Assembly: GCA_001574975.1 (NCBI GenBank)
Contig: KQ965735.1
Coordinates: forward strand, 743,479-807,478
DNA length: 64,000 bases
Direction of reading: 5' to 3'
Source: Gonapodya prolifera JEL478
Taxonomy: Eukaryota > Monoblepharomycota > Monoblepharidomycetes > Monoblepharidales > Gonapodyaceae
The number at the start of each line of letters is the position of its first letter. The first letter of the stretch is position 1. A program made the translations under genes and the position numbers. Positions 53,637-64,000 of the stretch are shown in pieces. Below the pieces are notes generated by a model, which was not told the DNA's origin, did no database searches, and was given only the letters and a program-made list of their open reading frames with translations.

Positions 53637-55451
53637 TTAAGCAACCAGATTTTTCAAGTCGGTATCACTCGCCACGTAAATAGCCCCGCTTGCGTGCACC
53701 TTCTTCCCCTTGACCACTTCCTTGAGCCCTTCGCCCGAGTACGTCACAACAGGCGACAGCTCGACCTCTGCTGCCGCCTCCACAGTGGCACCAGCAGCCT
53801 CAAGGAACCGACGGTGCTGCGCAAGGATGTCCCTCCGACTGGTCTGCGGGTCGTCCGTCCCAGTATTGGGCGCGTTCTTGAGCGGCGAAAACTCCTCCTT
53901 GCGGTCCACCTCCAGCACGGCAAAGTTCTGGGCGTGCGGGAACACGTCAAACACGAACAGCTCCAGCTTGATCGCGTTGGGCGTGGTCGGCGCGACGCCG
54001 GTGCCCGTGGCCAGGTCGACCGTCTTCACCTTTTTGTGCGCAATGTGGTACTCGAGCTCCTTCTCGTACGTCTGCACCTTCTCCAAAAACGCCGTGGTGT
54101 AGAAGTGGTTGGCGATGTTGGCCGCCCCGAACAGAAGCTGGCCCGTCTTGGGGTGCACGCTGGCCGCCATCTCCTTTGAAATCTCAGAGTACTCCACAAC
54201 GTTGATCTTCCCATCCTTGACCGCCAGCACGCCAGCCGCCTCGGTCGGACTCGACTTGCGCACCACTTTCGCGCCGCAGTCCGCACCCTTGGCGATGCAG
54301 TACCCGAAAAAGACCGGGTCGGCCACGCGAACCAGACAGTTGTCCACACCGTACAGGTGCACGTACTTGACGCCGCGCTTGCGCATATCGTCCAGCACTT
54401 TCTGCGTGCGCAACGCCGCGTAGATGCCCCCGTTGCCGTCGGGCGAAAGCGACAGAGACCCCTTGGTGGCAAGAAGGAGCCGCCCGTCGGGGTAGAACGC
54501 CGGGAGGACACCTGCCCGCAACAATACCAGATTCCAACCCCACGCAAGTACGTCAGTACCGTCTCGGGTTCGCCTCACCTCACCCCAACCCACGCGCTGC
54601 CACGGCTTACCTTGCTCAAACACAATCACATTCTCCGCCGGAAGCCCCCAGTTCCCGTTCGCCTTGAAGAAGTCCTCCGTGTCCTTGCGGGTAGGCCCGC
54701 TCGTCATGACGTACCACGGGATCACCACAGGCTTGCCGTGCAGGCGCGACGCGAGGTTCTGCAGCCGCAGGATGCGCTCGGCTTGCAACTGGAACAGCGA
54801 TTTGTGCGAGGGAAGGGAGATGTCGTAGCAGCCTAGGGGACAAAAGTCACGAAGTGCAGAGGTGGGAATGGAGCAAGGGTGGTTAAGAGGGGTTGGTTAG
54901 ATGCAAACCGGGTTCCAACGCAACCACTTCGTCCCGACACGCAATGGCCGACAAAAACCCACTCGGCACGGCGAATGAAAAACGTCCATATAACCAACAG
55001 CTACTGCTCCCACGTCCCGTCCCCGTGGCGCCCCAATTTGTGTCCGTGTCGACGCGGTCCCCCAAACACACAACGCACCTTTCGGGGCCGAGCTGCCCAA
55101 CCGGGTTCCCTGCCCGCCCGCCATCAAGACGACGGCACACTCTCCCTTCGCGATGCTTTCCATGCCGGTATCCCACCACTTGGCGACCTTGGCCTCGTCC
55201 GCGCCTATAGTGGAATCGACCATGGCGTCAGGGAGCGGCTTCAGGTCGGCCTCGTGGGCAGTCGCGGCGGGTGGGGTCTGCGTGGCCTTGGCAAAGATGG
55301 TGTTGCACCGGTCAATGTCGATGGAGGCGAGTTCGTGCAGGAAGGCGGCTTGCTCGGCGGGGGGAAGCGACGCGTAGAAGGTCAGCACGTGCGATTGCTT
55401 GCTGCCCAAGGAGGCCTCGATGGAATCCAGCGTCGGTGTGGATGCGCTCAT
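53637..55451 (-). CDS. UAP1: UDP-N-acetylglucosamine pyrophosphorylase
   Basis: A cytosolic enzyme that makes UDP-GlcNAc from GlcNAc-1-phosphate and UTP, feeding chitin, N-glycan and GPI synthesis. ATG at 55451 (MSASTPTLDSIEASLG). The nucleotide-binding loop LMAGGQGTRLGSSAPKG lies at about residue 110. After an intron, CYDISLPSHKSLFQLQAERI and PWYVMTSGPTRKDTEDFF follow. A further intron near 54520 precedes GSLSLSPDGNGGIYAAL, YVHLYGVDNCLVRVADP (uridine/sugar site), GVLAVKDGKINVVEYSEI and FGAANIANHFYTTAFL. LDEQ-type C-terminal residues end at a stop at 53637. All family hallmarks (LxxGxGTRxGxxxPK, HxxxVDN, EYSE) are present. Length is about 490 residues, as usual. Confidence 0.93.
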
Positions 55452-55580
55452 TGGGATGTGCTGGTGCGCGGAGTTGGGAGATTGCGTGGCGAAGGGATCG
55501 GACGGGCAGAAGAGATGTGTTGTCCGTGGCGGGCTTCCCAAACACTTGAGTGTGGCGAAGTCATCCTTCATGTGCATTAC

Positions 55581-55592
55581 GATATATATATT
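55581..55592 (-). promoter_or_regulatory. TATA-like element before UAP1
   Basis: An alternating TATATATATTAA run lies about 130 bases upstream of the UAP1 ATG and 57 bases past the end of the next gene. It is a plausible TATA box, unsupported by any transcript data. Confidence 0.3.
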
Positions 55593-55648
55593 AAGTTCCA
55601 CACACACCATTCATAAGAAAATTAAACCGAGAAAAGCGGAGAGGTTCA

Positions 55649-58007
55649 CTACAACCACAGCACCGCACCCGCACCTGCCAGCACCAGTGCCAGCGACCAC
55701 CTCGATTTCGCCACGCTCGAGGCACCACCTGGCTTTGCGGACGGGGAACTGCTGTTGGAGGAGACTGGTGGAGCGGGAGAGGATACATTCACTGCAGGAG
55801 CAGGACACATCGCGCCAGGTGCATTGGCTTCGCCCGGTAGGAGCGAGATCCCTAGCGGAAGCTGGTTTGCGGTGATCTTGGATTTCCCCCCGTACGAGCA
55901 GGTGGTGAGTGAGTCTGCGGAGAAAGAAAGGTTTGGCTGGCCATTGTTGTGGAAAACATGTCGACCGCTCACTCTCTACGAGGCACGTTGGTAATGTCAC
56001 CGCAGGGTAGTACAAAAGGAACCTTGCGGTAAAGGGAATAGATCAACGGCGCGAAAGGGAAAGGGGAGCGAAAAGAAAGGAGGCCCTTGCGATCTGGGGT
56101 TGCAGAACTTACAGGAAACACATCTCGTTGTAAGTTGCGTATCCACCAAGCACTGTGCCGTTTGATTTGGTAGTATCGTACGTGCATACTGTCTGGATGT
56201 TATCGCCTTTGTAGCACGAATTGGGTTGAGCCAGCACCGCAACGTCTTCAAATCATCAGGAGTGGAGTCCTTGAACCTACCAGGCATCAACGCGAAGTTT
56301 GAAACCTTTTGAAGGCTCTGAATGTTATTGTCCCAGTACCTCACTCGGAAATCAATGAGCTCTCTGCCATCCCGTACCACTTTCGCATGCATTTCTTTAC
56401 CCCACATATGCCTGCGAGAACCAATGATTATCAGATTCGGATCTCAATAAAGATTGAGAAACAAACATGTGGAAAAAGTTGCCAAACACATTGAGAGGCG
56501 TGGTGAACTGTGAAGTGCAATCTTGAGGGCACTGTTGGCGAGCAAGTGCAAGATGTGTGATGACTGGTGATACGCAAAGATCATTCCATTTGAAGTACTC
56601 ACAACTCCGGGTACTGAGTAGGATGCCTGTCCTTGGGGTATTGTGATCCAAGGGAAGTCCGTGCCCAATGTCATCGTACCCATGGAATATTTTCTCAAGG
56701 TCTTGGTGTACGTGAGCCGAAATCCGGACTGGTCCGTGATATTGAGTCGTCGAGTATTGTCGTAATGGATTTCGAGCATTAAAAAAATTGGTGAATAAGA
56801 AGTGTCGTTTCCTGCCAACGTGTCGTTGAACACGTGAAAGGAGTCACTGCGTGCTGATGCAAAATTTAAAAAAAACTAACCGAAAGGCTTCCCGACATTA
56901 TCTGGCATGATCAGAGGCCCTTGGCCAAGTCCCCAAGCTATACAGAGGCGACTCAAGAGTTACCTCTCAATCGAAGTAACCACGACAAGCCTCACTGACC
57001 GGCCCAAACTTGAGTACAAGGATTGAAAACACGCGCCCCGTCGGCCGGATTCAACGAGATATGAGCACATTGTGTTTCGTTGCCCGCTCCCGAGTACATC
57101 GCCCTTGCTTTGGCTGCAGCACCAGCGGAACATCTGTAGGCGACGACATGGTGCACAGCAGGAGAAGTTATGGCTTCCTCCATAACAACGTGGTAGCTCG
57201 TGTCTGAAAATTAATTTAGATGACGCAACCAAGGTGTAAAAAGAGCCTCACCGTTTGGAAGAGTGTGAAAGCTATAACAATAGACGGTGTCCTCCATGGG
57301 CACTGTGTAGGGTTTGGAAGAACCCAGGAGCTCCAAGGTTTGCGCGTCAGTCGGTGCCACAAACTGCACAAAGTTCTTCTGTGGGTCCAGGAGCCATAAA
57401 TCTTTTGCTGCTCTATTGTTGGGACCGTGATAAGCGAAGTTATCGGTGCTTCCAAACGCGGTGATCACCCATTGGTTCGTGCTCAACCGCACCGTCAGAT
57501 CTTCGTCAATGCATTGTGCATCAATTTTCCTCCGGAAAGCGAATGCTGTGATATTGTCGTTCTGAAAGGCGGTAATGAGTGTCAAGTCTTGAGACATGTC
57601 CTCGGTTGGCGGGACGAAGTCCGACGCTGCGCACATGTAAAAACACGTAGAATTGAGAATATCTTTAATCACGTGGTGTAAACCCTACACGAACCATGCA
57701 TATCAGTCAAATATAAGCCCCCACTTGAGTTCTTCCGTAGCAGCGCGATGTCGGCTCCTCTCATGGACCCTGTCTCAGAAAGTCCGAACCCGAGCCATGT
57801 TGGAGGCTGTCGATTCGCGATTGCAAAAGTAGCGGTGCCCTCTGCCTGGTTTACGCTCCAAAAAAGATGAGCGGTTGGAGACAGCGTTATGTTTCCTTCG
57901 AGACGGAGCGCCAGAATCGGCTGAGGCACCCAAGAGAGATCTTCCTGGCCTCTCGCTCCAAGGGTGAAAGAGCATACGACAATGACGGCAAACAGAAGAG
58001 ATCGCAT
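55649..58007 (-). CDS. DOMON plus dopamine beta-monooxygenase-like copper enzyme, GPI-anchored
   Basis: ATG at 58007 opens a signal peptide (MRSLLFAVIVVCSFTLGARG). A DOMON domain follows (LFWSVNQAEGTATFAI, WLGFGLSETGSMRGAD). The ascorbate-dependent type II copper monooxygenase domains come next. CuM/CuH ligands are all visible after splicing: VHHVVAYRC (His pair), LMLEIHYDN (His), HMHMWGKEMHAKVVRDG (the H-x-H pair, built across an intron) and YNEMCFL (Met). A C-terminal Ser/Pro stalk and hydrophobic tail (SLALVLAGAGAVLWL) predict a GPI anchor. Animal relatives hydroxylate dopamine or peptidyl-glycine. The fungal substrate is unknown, and no biogenic-amine pathway is evident nearby. Intron-rich, about nine introns. 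Confidence 0.88.
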
Positions 58008-58164
58008 TGCGGGAATGATAGAAAGAATGCCCTTGCCGCCAGGGCCATGCCGGTGCCTCCCACAGTTACTGACTGAGCACCGAGCTGGAGCTCCGGCGAG
58101 ATACGAAATATACCAAAAGCAAATACTTTAATCAATAAAAAACAACGTTGCTATGCCAACCCCT

Positions 58165-60144
58165 CTATGTCTCGAGACACTCTCTTATTCGTTGAATTGT
58201 TGCCTCAACCTGTTCAGGTCCACCTTCCGTTGAGACTTCTACCGAAGCAGGTCGCCCAGACTTTGATCTTACGGTACCGGTCAGTTTGAGAAAGAGGGAA
58301 GGAATCGCGGGACGGTGTCGTGGTACATCAACGACCATAGCCGGTGGTGCGTCCTTCCAGGTAGAGAGTGCTTCATCAACGACTACAAACGACCCAGCAG
58401 TCGATACGACGCTGTTTGACGTGTATGCCGAGGTTCTGGGGGTCACGGTTTCCACAACCGTTGAGTTCTGCCTGATGGGAATGATTGAGGTTGCAACGTT
58501 TGAATTGGGACTTTTTGGTTCTGCCAAGGATGATTCTGTCAGTGCTCTCCGTGAAAAAAGCCGTTTCAGCGGTGCCCCTAATCCTGCAAAGGAGCCACGG
58601 TGACTTTCACCTCGAGCACCGTCGTCCCGAATTGCGGACTGGGATCCAGCGACGGAATTTTTTGAAAGCATTCTACGTATCATGTTTCCCTCCTGTGGCG
58701 CGTCTTGCCGCTTACTCTTTTGGTGAGAAGAGTCTGGAGATTTCCGACTCTTTCGTGAAAGTGCACGCTGAAAGAACTGTCCCATACTCCTCGATTCTCC
58801 CTCGATAGAGGACGAATGGTCGCTTCCGTTTCTCTCATCTCCTTGGACTTGTAGGCCCCCGTTTTCTGCCTTTAGCGCTGGTTGCGAATGATGTGTTTGG
58901 CCGACGTAATGCATTGGAGGATGTGGCTCATTCCACTTTCTTGTGTGTGCAAGACTTGAATCTGCTCCAGTTTCCGGAGTATCAAGCCCTGAGCCATGAG
59001 TAGCTTCCGCCGTCGACGGCTTGGTCATCTCGATAGTCTCTGAAGTGTCCTCGAACGAGAATCTATCTCTCGAACGGCGCATCACAGCCTCACGATCACC
59101 AGAGCCAGAGTCTTGTCTCACCGCCCGAGGATATGGTTGACGGCCTTGGGTCGGAGCCTGCTTGTTACTCACACGGTCGTCTGAAACACTCGCCAATGAA
59201 GAAGGATCTACCATAGAAAACTGTCGATTGTGGTCGACACGCGTTCTTGGTGTGGAAGCTTCAGTAAATGATACCTTTGCCGTGCCATTGGAGTGTTGTT
59301 TCACGAAGTGTACAGAGGGGCTTGAGCCACCCAAAACACTTGATACAAGTGAAAGCATGGAGAATTGATGTGATGGTACATTCCCCAGTGGAGGCTGATG
59401 CTTCAGAGACACGTTGGATCCATTACTTGTGCTTCGGGGATGCAAGAACGAGGGTATCGATTCCAAAAGACGGCTGCCTTCGGAGCCTCTTGCTGACGCA
59501 ATAACCGCTACCTTGCCGGCAATGACATTGTAGAGGTGGGACAATATGCTACAGCAAAACATCAAACATATCTCACCAGCCATTCCGCGAGCTCGTTCCC
59601 TCAAGTCCGACCTCTCCAAAGTCGCCAAAGAGGGTTGTGACGCGGTGACTTCTTTGCTGCACGAATCGATGACTTGTCTCTGGGAGGCTTTACGTGAAAG
59701 CGATGTGAAGCGAATTTGGTTCGGTGGAATTTCAGCCCGCCCCTGCTTCATTTCCGCGTAAGAAAGGGCACTCTGGTGTCCCCCCTCTCCTTCATCAGAT
59801 AGCACAGCTGGAGGGTCGTGGCGTGTCATGGCGGATTTGCTTCGGTAGAGACGGCCGGCGAAGTCTGATCGGGGTGGAGGTCTGAACCGGTCTACTTCAG
59901 GTGCTCCATTGGATACATTGAGGAGCGACGTCGAGTGATAGCTGCGCTTCGAAGTTGCCCGAAAAAGAGGATTCTGTTGGAGGCCGAGTTTGGAGACCGG
60001 AGGATACTGCAAGGCATCCTTCTTTGCGTCTCTGGAGTTGTTGTCGTTGAGCTCGCGGCTCCCCAAAACCGAGCTTTGGTTGCTGGACTTGAGGCTTCCA
60101 CTCTCAGACTTGAGCTCTCGGCCGCATTGGTCGGGCGATTCCAT
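58165..60144 (-). CDS. Serine-rich disordered protein, unknown function
   Basis: A nearly continuous frame of up to 659 codons from an ATG at 60144. The product is Ser/Arg-rich and low in hydrophobic residues, with repeated SxSR/RRALSRK-like basic patches (MGQFFQRALSRKSRKS, LKRLFSRRALTESS). Its C-terminal segment TVRSKSGRPASVEVSTEG leads into a short helix, VEATIQRIRECLET. One hydrophobic segment (about 59490-59590) coincides with an in-frame sequence bounded by GTGAGA and GCAAG and is more likely a 98-base intron than a membrane helix. Candidate phosphorylation and 14-3-3 sites are plentiful, but no domain is recognised. Confidence 0.6.
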   Translation of the reverse strand: MESPDQCGRELKSESGSLKSSNQSSVLGSRELNDNNSRDAKKDALQYPPVSKLGLQQNPLFRATSKRSYHSTSLLNVSNGAPEVDRFRPPPRSDFAGRLYRSKSAMTRHDPPAVLSDEGEGGHQSALSYAEMKQGRAEIPPNQIRFTSLSRKASQRQVIDSCSKEVTASQPSLATLERSDLRERARGMAGEICLMFCCSILSHLYNVIAGKVAVIASARGSEGSRLLESIPSFLHPRSTSNGSNVSLKHQPPLGNVPSHQFSMLSLVSSVLGGSSPSVHFVKQHSNGTAKVSFTEASTPRTRVDHNRQFSMVDPSSLASVSDDRVSNKQAPTQGRQPYPRAVRQDSGSGDREAVMRRSRDRFSFEDTSETIEMTKPSTAEATHGSGLDTPETGADSSLAHTRKWNEPHPPMHYVGQTHHSQPALKAENGGLQVQGDERNGSDHSSSIEGESRSMGQFFQRALSRKSRKSPDSSHQKSKRQDAPQEGNMIRRMLSKNSVAGSQSAIRDDGARGESHRGSFAGLGAPLKRLFSRRALTESSLAEPKSPNSNVATSIIPIRQNSTVVETVTPRTSAYTSNSVVSTAGSFVVVDEALSTWKDAPPAMVVDVPRHRPAIPSLFLKLTGTVRSKSGRPASVEVSTEGGPEQVEATIQRIRECLET

Positions 60145-60341
60145 GAGTTGCGGTGGTCCTCTCCGTTGAATGTGTCCGCAGTCCGACCAATGCTGATCTT
60201 GATCGGTGAAGTTTTTCTCTTCGCTCCTTCCTTTCTCCTCTTAATACAATCGAACCATACACATTATGCAGTCATTGTCGGAAGAAAATGATGAAATAGG
60301 TTGGACAAAACGAAAATCAAGAGATGCCACTCTTTTCCATA

Positions 60342-61896
60342 TCACCAAATGTCCCCTTCCTCAACGTATCTGACACGAACCCACACCACCTTCCCCCCCT
60401 TACGATGATCATCGTCCTTATTACCCTTTCCCTCCGGTGTCGTGCCGTCAACGTCTCCAATCTTCACTCCGAGGTCCCATTCCACCCCGTCGCGATCAGT
60501 AAGGTACACCTCCACTGCACTCGACGCATCGTCCGTGGGACTGCCCACCTGCTGTGCCGCCATTTTTCCGAGTCGTGCCATCGCAGGCCGGCTCAAAAGG
60601 TCGCCGACAGTGGTGGTGGGATTGATAAGCAAAGAGTTGCTTCGCTTGGGATATGTCGGTACGGTACTCGGATAAAGGTGCATGTGCAAGATGACGGGGG
60701 TGGTGGAAGGTGCGGAAGGTCCTCCACCGCGAGATCCTCCCCCGGTAGCCGCCCCGGCGGCTCCACCTGGACCATTAGGCAATCGACCACCGTCGTCCCG
60801 TTTTCGTTTCTTACTCGCCTCTGTCGCGGCAGCAGACAAGGTTGTTGATCGCGCCGAGGCTCCGTTTGTTGCTGCTGTTGCATTGCCGGAAGTTTTGGAA
60901 GTGGTATCGCTTGAAGAGGGTTTAGCGCTTCCGGCGGGTATTGTGATCTTGAATTTGGATTCTTTGGAGAAAACGGTGATTCGTGTGTGAGAGAAGCATT
61001 GGGGAGACTTTTTACTTACTGCCCTCCCCCTGCCCAACTTTTTCCTTCACCCAGTTGCACATACCCTCATACCATTCAGCTTCCGCGTCAAACTCTCCAT
61101 GCAATTGAGCTTCCGCACTTAATCCTCTGAAGAAAGCCGCTGCATCTGAGAGATACGTCGGAAGATGGAAGGCGTTGAGTCGGTGAAGTTTCTGGATACA
61201 GAGCGGGCAGAGATGCAGAGATGGGTTTGGAGGAAGATCTGAAACCAGACACAGCGCATGATATTGTGAACGTTGTAGCATAATATCTTTACGAAGAAAG
61301 AACTCACCGGGATTCATGATGCAGGTATAAAATCCACATTCCTTGATATCATAACATTCAAGAGTGTACTTTCCAAAAAGCTTCAAAAGTTGCAAGAACA
61401 TTTTCGCGATGAACAAGTCTGCTTAGCGCCAGATCGCCACTTTGCCTTAAAAACTCAATTCACCTTCAGCATACGTTTCACAAAACCGGCGTCCCGAACT
61501 TTCCCTTCCTCGTCCATGGCAGGTGAATGCCTCTTACCAGCCATTCGATACGTCGACAGCACCGCGTTCATTCGTCGCCAAAGTTTCTCTTGCCCTCCGG
61601 GTGTTATCACCACGGCCTGCGAACCCTTCAGTGACGAAAGCGGATATTCAGTCGTGCATGACGACGAGTCGAGAGTCTCTAGACTGGAGCCGGGAGTCGT
61701 GGGATCGGAAGGAGGGTTCACAGTTCCACGAAGCTCCGAGTCTGTCAGCGCAATGACCCTGTTCAAAAAAGAATCGTATGATATTCCACTGTATCTCAAA
61801 TACTACCAGTACGAAAGCTCACCCTTTGAGACCCCTTTCGAGATCTTCTGCCCGATCCATTGCATCCATCACGTCGTCCACATCAAGATACGGCAT
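60342..61896 (-). CDS. Archaemetzincin-like protein lacking the HExxH site
   Basis: The model runs from ATG 61896 (MPYLDVDDVMDAMDRAEDLE) through exons VIALTDSELRGTV, RMNAVLSTYRMAG and FVKRMLK, then LQLLKLFGKYTLECYDIKEC, GFYTCIMNPDLPP, LHLCPLCIQKLHRLNAF and FDAEAEWYEGMCNWV. The order VLxxTDxxL, xVxSTYRM, CxxxxCxMN, LCPxCxxKL, FxxEAEW is that of archaemetzincins (zinc peptidases with HExxHxxGxxxC). Where the HExxH should stand the sequence reads LQLLKLFG or KYTLEC; no HExxH exists. A GTAAGT donor near 61018 joins a C-terminal extension with an NLS-like KKRKRDD and a beta-rich segment (HMHLYPSTVPTYPKRSNSLL, VYLTDRDGVEWDLGVKIGD), stop at 60342. It is probably a non-catalytic protein. Confidence 0.55.
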
Positions 61897-62074
61897 GTTC
61901 GGGACATCCAATAATGGATCTGGAAGCGATCCTGAAACGTCTCCGTCAGGTGGTGGCAACGGGTCGTCGGGACCAACTGAGGTTGGAAGTTTGTCAAGTC
62001 CGTTCACAGTCGCAGCATTCGTCGGTGACTCCTTTGACGTGATTGCGGGGCCCGTGCGAGCTACGGCAGTGACG

Positions 62075-63542
62075 TTAATATTGGGGCAGATTCGGACAGG
62101 AAGGAACGGGAACACCGCCCTTGAGAAGCGGTGGATCCGCCTGAACAGCTCCAGGGGAGGGGAGTGTGACTATTTTGTTTCATCAAGCCCAAGTAATATG
62201 TGAATAGAGGAGTGGTTGGCGTGGGTTCTTCAATAGGAGCAATCGGCATGCTAATTAAGCTCACCTGAACTCCAACTACCCGTAATTTGAGGGCATCCAC
62301 CCCCGAAGCAGCAGCCTCATTCCCTTCCACAGCAGATTTCCTTGCACGTTCAAAGTCCTCCACACTTTGCAAGCCCACATCGCTCAGCCAAGACTCTGCA
62401 TCGCGGTAAATTTCCCAATAACGTTCCGGAGCTCGGGCGTAAGCTTGCTCCTCAGCGTCGGCCAAGGAAAGATCCAGGTGTCGTTCGAAAAACGGGCGAG
62501 TTAATGAATGCGGTGTGTGGGGATTGGTGGTGGAAGCTTCATCGGAGTGGTTCAATTTTGCTGGCGATGCAGCGAACTGCGGCTTCCTCCGGCGTTTCCG
62601 AGGTCCTGACGGGGGTGGGGAGCCGGCCGACTCATGTGACCCGGTGGGCAAAGGTGGGCCCTCCACGGAGAGATCCAGCAATGCACCTGCAGCTGGCCGT
62701 TTCGGACGCAGACGTGTCTCCTGAATCTCTGGAACCGCTGGGTCGGCCTTGACGGGTACCAAAGGGTTCGCGTCAGCTGGGACAATGACGTACGCATAGC
62801 CGGGCCTCCGCGGTAGGCGGGGTAGGAGAAGCTCGGCCTCCCCAGCCGGGGGTGCGGACGGGAGAGCTGTCGGGTTCTGGCTCTCCATACCAACCACACC
62901 CGCACCGCTGCCCCCGGCTTCATCACCCACCAGTCCAGGACCTGCTTTGTCTCTGGCAGCCAGGTTGTGCTTCATCGTGCCCTCGTGTCTGTTCAAGTAC
63001 CAATCCACGAGGCGGGGGATGTGTGTGCTGCACACATTGCATTCCCCAGTCTCCGTGCCAGGCGTCTCGACGAGCCACGGACGGGGCTTGTAAATGACGG
63101 GTGCTTTGGCCTTATTTGCACCCTTGCCCGCATGTCCATTGGCCTTCCCAGAGGAAACGCCGTGCTTTCCCTCCACTCCATTTGGCACACCGTTGGGTTG
63201 ATGCCCCCCGTCATGTCCATCATCCACACTCTGCGTCTCCTCTGTGTGCGCCTTCGCCACGTCCCTATGCTCTGTTGGATCTGCCTCCCCGTCCACGTCC
63301 ATCCCCTCCACTGCCCCTCCATGTTCCTCCGGCCCCCGGTGCTGCCCGTCACCATCGTCCGCCCCGTATTTGACCTCGCCATCGGGGCCATCGTACTCTC
63401 GACCGTTCACTGCCACCTCACTCTCCATCCACCGCTCCCCTGGCACAGGTGAGGTCGATCCGTTTTGGGCTAGGTGACTATCGGTAGGATAACCGACCCC
63501 CGGGAGTGACACGGCACTGTAAGGGTCAATAAGCTGCTCCAT
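62075..63542 (-). CDS. Disordered protein with a zinc-finger-like motif
   Basis: ATG at 63542 (MEQLIDPYSAVSLPGVGYPT). A long acidic, Gly/His-rich N terminus precedes KPRPWLVETPGTETGECNVC and RLVDWYLNRHEGTMKH. The spacing C-x2-C-x15-H-x5-H suggests a single C2H2-like finger. A proline-rich region with KRPAAG and PRKRRRK basic patches (NLS-like) follows. The helical end is RPFFERHLDLSLADAEEQAY and PERYWEIYRDAESWL. An intron of about 140 bases, with donor GTGAGCTTAATTAG at about 62265, joins a last exon ADPPLLKGGVPVPSCPNLPQY, stop at 62075. Probably nuclear; no family is recognised. Confidence 0.55.
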
Positions 63543-64000
63543 AATTATACGATCACGATGGAGGATTGCAGCGTTGGGGCTTTGGGGTCTTTGGAACAGG
63601 ATGTGGTCTTTTGGTGGCAAATCACGCAAATCGTGCGCGCAAAGCACCGGTTTCCACCACGGAAACCAGGAAGATCGCGCCGTGCGGGTTCTTGTAAAGC
63701 TGAGAAGGGGTGTTTGGGGTTATGAGAGCGCCAACTTATTTTTTTGGTTCCAACTGCCCGACACCTAACAGTGAACTTCCCCCCCCTTCCTTTCCCAACT
63801 CTGTGTTTGGTGCACCTCAAATGCATAAGAGAAAATAGAGAGAGATAGAAAGTGGCAAAATGGGCAGGGGGTCTTCTTTCCTTCTAAAATGTGTAGGTTG
63901 AGATCAGAGGTTCAACCCGCCTGAGTTACTACCGAGTCCAGTAACTAATAGCCCAGCAACACAGGAGAGCAGATAAGGTAGCTGCTTAGGCACTGCATGA
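63543..64000. other. Intergenic, no gene seen
   Basis: Upstream region of the preceding gene. No tRNA, promoter or coding signal can be supported up to the right edge. Confidence 0.4.

Noticed and set aside
63900-63960. tRNA-like GGTTCAACCC word near the right edge
   Set aside because: No acceptor, D-arm or anticodon stem can be paired around it.

Overview
The window is nuclear DNA of a fungus. Almost every gene is interrupted by short GT-AG introns, mostly 45-75 bases. Two genes encode fungal Zn2Cys6 regulators, and several families present are typical of filamentous fungi: a GH28 exo-polygalacturonase, an aryl-alcohol-dehydrogenase-type AKR, a cytochrome b5/acyl-CoA dehydrogenase fusion, an Oac1-type carrier and a CAP/PR-1 protein. 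A full PARP1, an archaemetzincin-like protein, a DOMON/dopamine beta-monooxygenase-like enzyme and a BioY protein together would fit an early-diverging (chytrid-grade) fungus better than a yeast. That placement is inference; the sequence does not prove it. All gene models were spliced by eye, so exon edges and some 5' ends are provisional.

Layout. 1-359: start of a nucleotide-sugar transporter (minus). 495-1646: a ubiquitin-like/BioY fusion (plus). 2981-7705: a large Zn2Cys6 factor. 8193-11028: an OPT-family transporter. 11131-12000: a small membrane coiled-coil protein. 12154-12541: the small subunit of serine palmitoyltransferase. 12799-14731: a secreted exo-polygalacturonase (minus). 15860-17031: a divergent ubiquitin-like gene and a small unknown gene, divergently arranged. 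17617-17889: a membrane-protein remnant. 18488-23872: PARP1, convergent with a giant SET-domain gene (23915-28490). 29456-31239: AKR. 31536-33704: second Zn2Cys6 factor. 35201-37181: SDR with two micro-exons. 37458-38797: two-helix membrane protein. 39139-40263: disordered protein. 40402-40918: cytochrome c oxidase subunit VIIa. 41871-44339: Sds3-like subunit, followed by a degenerate tandem copy of its own 3' end.

44701-45833: GPI-anchored CAP protein. 46433-47610: LRR-like protein. 47699-49124: MYND-finger gene whose frame is broken. 49123-50258: Oac1-type carrier. 50485-53507: cytochrome b5/acyl-CoA dehydrogenase. 53637-55451: UDP-GlcNAc pyrophosphorylase. 55649-58007: DOMON/copper monooxygenase. 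58165-60144: disordered serine-rich protein. 60342-61896: archaemetzincin-like protein without a catalytic motif. 62075-63542: zinc-finger-like disordered protein.

There is no operon logic or single gene cluster here; neighbours are mostly unrelated housekeeping, chromatin and secreted functions. The most unusual items are the ubiquitin-like/BioY fusion, the archaemetzincin-like pseudo-enzyme with a C-terminal extension, the broken MYND finger, a GC-rich repeat found in two introns, and the micro-exons that encode a dinucleotide-binding loop. The two undetermined bases, at 7750 and 35895, both lie in long G runs, so frame breaks at homopolymers may be assembly errors.
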